15,437 bases of DNA from Patescibacteria group bacterium (GTDB lineage Bacteria; Patescibacteriota; Gracilibacteria; UM-FILTER-43-11), in the NCBI GenBank assembly GCA_029260985.1, contig JAJDCE010000130.1:1-15437 (forward strand), read 5' to 3'. Positions 12,822 to 15,437 of this stretch are shown here, piece by piece. The notes beneath the pieces are model-generated. The model had not been told where the DNA came from. It did not search any database and worked only from the letters and a program-made list of their open reading frames with translations. Position 1 is the stretch's first letter, and each line of letters starts with the position of its first letter. A program made the translations under genes and the position numbers.

Positions 12822-12863
12822 GGACTAGGGACTAGGGACTAAGGACTAAGGACTAAGGACTAA
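12822..12863. repeat. Heptanucleotide tandem repeat, six units of GGACTAR
   Basis: Six contiguous 7-bp units (GGACTAG twice, then GGACTAA four times) fill the pyrD-pyrK spacer. On the minus strand the units read YTAGTCC; the first unit supplies the pyrD TAG stop. Unit length is not a multiple of three, so each further unit puts a TAG in a new frame. The array could vary in copy number and change the distance between the two genes. Confidence 0.9.
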
Positions 12864-13780
12864 GCTTGATGAGCTAGACCTACTAAATCTGATATGTCGG
12901 AGAAGCCTTCTTCTTCCATAAAGGTTCTTATTTTTTCAGTAATCATTTCAAAAGCTTTCATGTCGTAGGCAGCGATGGCGGAACCTATTCCCAATAAACT
13001 TCCTCCGGCCATCATTATTTCAATTGCGTCGGTTCCTTTAATTATTCCACCGGTGGCGATGATGGGGATTTTTACATTTTTATAGATGTCGTATACACAT
13101 CGAATGGCAATTGGTTTGATTCCCATGCCGCCTACACCACCTACTTTGTTGGCTAAAATCGGCTTTCTCATGAAAATATCAATCAGCATGCCTGGCCCTA
13201 CCGTGTTGATTGCTGTGATGGCATCAGCACCAGCCTCTTCTGCATGTTTGGCAATTAGCCCAATATTTGAGACATTGGGTGATAATTTTACTGAAATTGG
13301 CTTCTTGGTGACGGCTCGGATGGCTTTGGTTGCTTCAGCTGTCATAAGAGGGTCACAGGCAATGGGTGTGCCCATTTCATCATCAACATTGGGGCAGGAA
13401 AAGTTTAACTCAATAATATCAACTGGATAAGTATTCATGATTTCAGTGACTTCTACCAGTTCTTTGATGTTCTTTCCGGCTACACTTCCGATCATGGGAT
13501 TATTGGGGCATTTTTTCCGATAGACTTCAAATTCATGCTTCGCCTCCTTAATGCCTTCGCCGCAAAGTCCTACTGCGTTGATGATTCCCCCAGGGTAAGT
13601 TAGAACTGTTGGGTTGGGATGGCCTGGGCGTTCCTCCATAAAGAGGGACTTAGCTGTTACTCCGCCACAACCGCTATTAACGCAGTTTGCCAGGCTGGCT
13701 CCAGTAACACCTAAATAACCTGAAGCCACTACGGTCGGGTTGGGGAAGTCGATGCCGCAAAAGTTTACGCTGAGGTTCAT
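12860..13780 (-). CDS. pyrD: Dihydroorotate dehydrogenase, class 1B catalytic subunit
   Basis: The enzyme oxidises dihydroorotate to orotate with FMN, using PyrK and NAD+ as acceptor, in the cytoplasm. The 306-residue length is normal. Features seen: the N-terminal GIDFPNPTVVASG, substrate-site segment GGIINAVGLCG (64-74), the catalytic-base loop LNFSCPN with Cys129 (Cys marks class 1), a Lys in PISVKLSPN, and the FMN phosphate site IATGGIIKGTDAIEIMMAG. A -10 TATAAT (13815-13810) precedes it, with a weak -35. The TAG stop lies inside the first unit of the tandem repeat. Start is ATG 13780 with no Shine-Dalgarno site. Confidence 0.97.
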   Translation of the reverse strand: MNLSVNFCGIDFPNPTVVASGYLGVTGASLANCVNSGCGGVTAKSLFMEERPGHPNPTVLTYPGGIINAVGLCGEGIKEAKHEFEVYRKKCPNNPMIGSVAGKNIKELVEVTEIMNTYPVDIIELNFSCPNVDDEMGTPIACDPLMTAEATKAIRAVTKKPISVKLSPNVSNIGLIAKHAEEAGADAITAINTVGPGMLIDIFMRKPILANKVGGVGGMGIKPIAIRCVYDIYKNVKIPIIATGGIIKGTDAIEIMMAGGSLLGIGSAIAAYDMKAFEMITEKIRTFMEEEGFSDISDLVGLAHQA

Positions 13781-13787
13781 GGGTTTA

Positions 13788-13840
13788 GGTTTTAATTCTT
13801 ATCGCGAGAATTATATCCGAAATGAACTTAAATTAAAACC
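13788..13840. promoter_or_regulatory. pyrD promoter region enclosed by a 10-base inverted repeat
   Basis: On the minus strand a TATAAT -10 (13815-13810) is followed by a start near 13803. The -35 is poor. The whole element sits between perfect arms GGTTTTAATT (13788-13797) and AATTAAAACC (13831-13840), with an inner ATTCT/AGAAT pair (13795-13810) around TATCGCG. It could be an operator or a weak AT-rich hairpin at the end of the HD gene transcript. Confidence 0.45.
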
Positions 13841-13842
13841 CA

Positions 13843-14829
13843 CTAAACTTTTATGTCCGGTTCGGGTTTCATATCGCAAAAAAGGTCTGCTAAATCTCCA
13901 TCGAATTGAGTTCCACTACATTTTTTCAATTCTGAGTACCCTCTTTTAACCTGGTGGCCGTGAACGATGGGGTTCTGGTCGTGATTTCTGGTGGTCATGG
14001 CATCGAAGGCATCGGCGATAGTGATGATTTGGACAAGGGGAGTCAGTTCTTCCGGAGGGATGTCACTGGGGTAGCTGCGAACTGAATCTCTATCCGGTCT
14101 TACGTGATGTTTTAAGGTCGCTTCCCAGATTTCGCGAAAGTAAATTGGATCTACTGGAAGGTGTCTGCCATTTTTGTGCTTGCGGATCGCATTGAATGCG
14201 ATTGCTCCAAATACTGGGTGACTTTTTACTGTTTTGAATTCACTGGGCGAGAAACGACCCTGTATTTTAACCAGTCTTTTCTGATCCTTCTGGAGTTTTC
14301 CGATGTCGTGGATCATTCCGGCAAGGGCAGCCAGTACGGGGTCAACTTTTGCAGAGCACCCTGATTCATTTGCCTTTTGAGCTAACAGAGCTGAGTATAT
14401 GGCTACTCGGGTGGAATGACCAATCATGTAGCCAGTCATAAATAATGGAAAAATCAGCTTATGAACGTGGGCAGGCATGGTTTCAATTCTTTCATAAACA
14501 TCCAAGATTGCTTTGGCAGCTTCAGGGTCTAAATCTATAGGGCTGTTGATGTCCCAATGCAGGGCTTCTTCGCTCAATGGGTTTTTTAGAGCACTTTCGG
14601 GCTGATCTTTAAAGAGAATGTGACCAGAAAGATCATTTTTTCTGAGTTTTTCGACTTGGCTCATAACAAGTCTTCTGAATTCTGCAGTATCACTTTCTCG
14701 GAAGGTCGGTTCACCGCCATTCTCATCTAAACATTCAATCGCCTTTCGTCTTACATCTAATAGGTTGAGCTCCCTTCTGGTTAGGACAGTTCGGAATTCG
14801 TCGGTGATGCGTTTTTCTTCTTCGCTCAT
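13843..14829 (-). CDS. HD-GYP-like metal-dependent phosphohydrolase with altered GYP motif
   Basis: HD-GYP proteins usually hydrolyse cyclic di-GMP. The 328-residue product has an unassigned N-terminal part (1-120) and an HD domain (about 120-320) with His138, the HDIG core (174-177), His204 (SHP), His241-His242 and IADAFDAMTT (271-280). The C-terminal LKKCSGTQFD-x2-LADLF is the typical HD-GYP ending. The GYP signature is SYP (252-254), and the preceding ERxDGxG is replaced by VRPDRDSVR, so c-di-GMP activity is doubtful although the metal ligands are kept. No transmembrane or sensor domain is evident. It follows the malic enzyme gene by 69 bases and may be co-transcribed with it. Stop is TAG. 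Confidence 0.88.
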   Translation of the reverse strand: MSEEEKRITDEFRTVLTRRELNLLDVRRKAIECLDENGGEPTFRESDTAEFRRLVMSQVEKLRKNDLSGHILFKDQPESALKNPLSEEALHWDINSPIDLDPEAAKAILDVYERIETMPAHVHKLIFPLFMTGYMIGHSTRVAIYSALLAQKANESGCSAKVDPVLAALAGMIHDIGKLQKDQKRLVKIQGRFSPSEFKTVKSHPVFGAIAFNAIRKHKNGRHLPVDPIYFREIWEATLKHHVRPDRDSVRSYPSDIPPEELTPLVQIITIADAFDAMTTRNHDQNPIVHGHQVKRGYSELKKCSGTQFDGDLADLFCDMKPEPDIKV

Positions 14830-14898
14830 AAAAAATCAAGATATTGAATAGGCAATATGTTTTAACATTGTTACTACTACTTGTACGAACTGATGTCG

Positions 14899-15437
14899 CT
14901 AGGGTAGTTCAGCGATCGCCCGGGCTACTTTTTTAGCAATTTCTTTGTTGAGAGGGTCGGGCATAAAGCATTCTGGAGTCGGATTGTCGATGGAGTTAGC
15001 GATGGCTTCGGCAGCTGCGATTTTGATGGCTTCTGTGATTTTGACTTTTTGTGAGTCAAATACGCCACGGAAGATGCCTGGGAAGGCGAGAACATTGTTG
15101 ATTTGATTGGGAAAATCAGAGCGGCCTGTCGCGATGATCCGTGCACCAGCTGCTTTAGCATCTTCGGGCATAATTTCGGGTTCCGGATTGGCCATGGCGA
15201 AGATGATGGGATTGCTGGTCATTCTTTTTACCATATCTTTAGTAAGAAGTCTAGGCCTGGATAGGCCAATAAATACGTCTGCACCTTCAATGGCCTCCTC
15301 GAGACCTCCAGTTTTGCACTCAGGATTATCGGTTCCAAGATGACATGCTGTATTGGTTACATTTGCAAAACTATCTTTTATTTTGCTTAAACCTTCTCTT
15401 CCTTTGTAAATGATTCCTTTGCTATCACAAAGAAGTA
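14899..15437 (-). CDS. NAD(P)-dependent malic enzyme, C-terminal part (5' end beyond the window)
   Basis: The enzyme oxidatively decarboxylates malate to pyruvate, linking C4 acids to central metabolism. The frame stays open to the window end and gives 178 C-terminal residues. They contain the nucleotide-binding domain pattern of the bacterial family: DSKGIIYKGREGL, GADVFIGLSRP, NPIIFAMANPEPEI, IIATGRSDFPNQINNVLAFPGIFRG, and a final helical segment ending AIAELP. A methionine at 15234 gives a shorter frame, but upstream residues keep matching the family, so it is not the start. NAD versus NADP use cannot be judged. Stop is TAG. Confidence 0.95.
   Translation of the reverse strand, partial: LLCDSKGIIYKGREGLSKIKDSFANVTNTACHLGTDNPECKTGGLEEAIEGADVFIGLSRPRLLTKDMVKRMTSNPIIFAMANPEPEIMPEDAKAAGARIIATGRSDFPNQINNVLAFPGIFRGVFDSQKVKITEAIKIAAAEAIANSIDNPTPECFMPDPLNKEIAKKVARAIAELP

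Noticed and set aside
12822..12863. CRISPR-like array
   Set aside because: Units are 7 bp and contiguous with no spacers, and no cas genes are nearby.
14899..15234. Malic enzyme as a complete 111-residue gene starting at 15234
   Set aside because: In-frame sequence upstream to the window edge continues to match the family, so the methionine is internal and the gene is cut by the window.

Overview
This is a chromosomal window from a moderately AT-rich bacterium. It carries 18 protein-coding genes (16 complete or nearly so, plus two cut by the window edges and a very short Cys-rich gene), one tRNA, one probable structured non-coding RNA, and a set of unusually recognisable sigma70-type promoters. 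The organism is probably a member of the Patescibacteria/CPR, and a Peregrinibacteria-like lineage would fit. That is an inference from gene style: long Lys-rich orphan proteins, near absence of Shine-Dalgarno sites, no TGA stop among 17 readable gene ends, and class 1B dihydroorotate dehydrogenase beside fermentative malic enzyme. No marker gene proves it.

Layout. (1) Positions 1-1271, minus strand: two paralogous Tat-type lipoproteins, one truncated by the window start, each with its own near-perfect promoter. The complete one ends in an AgmX/TonB-C-like domain. (2) Positions 1328-5856, minus strand: a six-gene operon (128, 71, 94, 339, 117 and 698 residues) of helical, coiled-coil and very Lys-rich proteins with no recognisable function, driven by one strong extended -10 promoter. 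It is the best candidate here for an undescribed system. (3) Positions 5909-8053, plus strand: recG, divergent from that operon. (4) Positions 8164-8709, plus strand: a roughly 500-nt structured RNA bounded by a consensus promoter and a terminator, with no family assigned. (5) Positions 8752-10379, minus strand: pyrE, translationally coupled to a lipoprotein MsrA-MsrB fusion. (6) Positions 10430-10554, plus strand: tRNA-Trp(CCA). (7) Positions 10558-11794, minus strand: a Fur/Zur-family repressor and a ZIP metal transporter, with a 21-bp palindromic operator over the promoter. (8) Positions 11838-13840, minus strand: pyrD, pyrK and a 30-residue Cys-rich peptide, closed by a strong terminator. 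(9) Positions 13843-15437, minus strand: an HD-GYP-like protein and the 3' part of a malic enzyme gene.

How the genes fit together. PyrD/PyrK oxidise dihydroorotate to orotate, and PyrE converts orotate to OMP. These are consecutive steps of pyrimidine synthesis, encoded in two nearby units. PyrK carries a [2Fe-2S] cluster. The Fur-ZIP pair handles divalent metal supply, and the Cys-rich peptide lies between these two units. MsrAB would repair oxidised methionine outside the membrane. The six-gene operon cannot be tied to a pathway from sequence alone.
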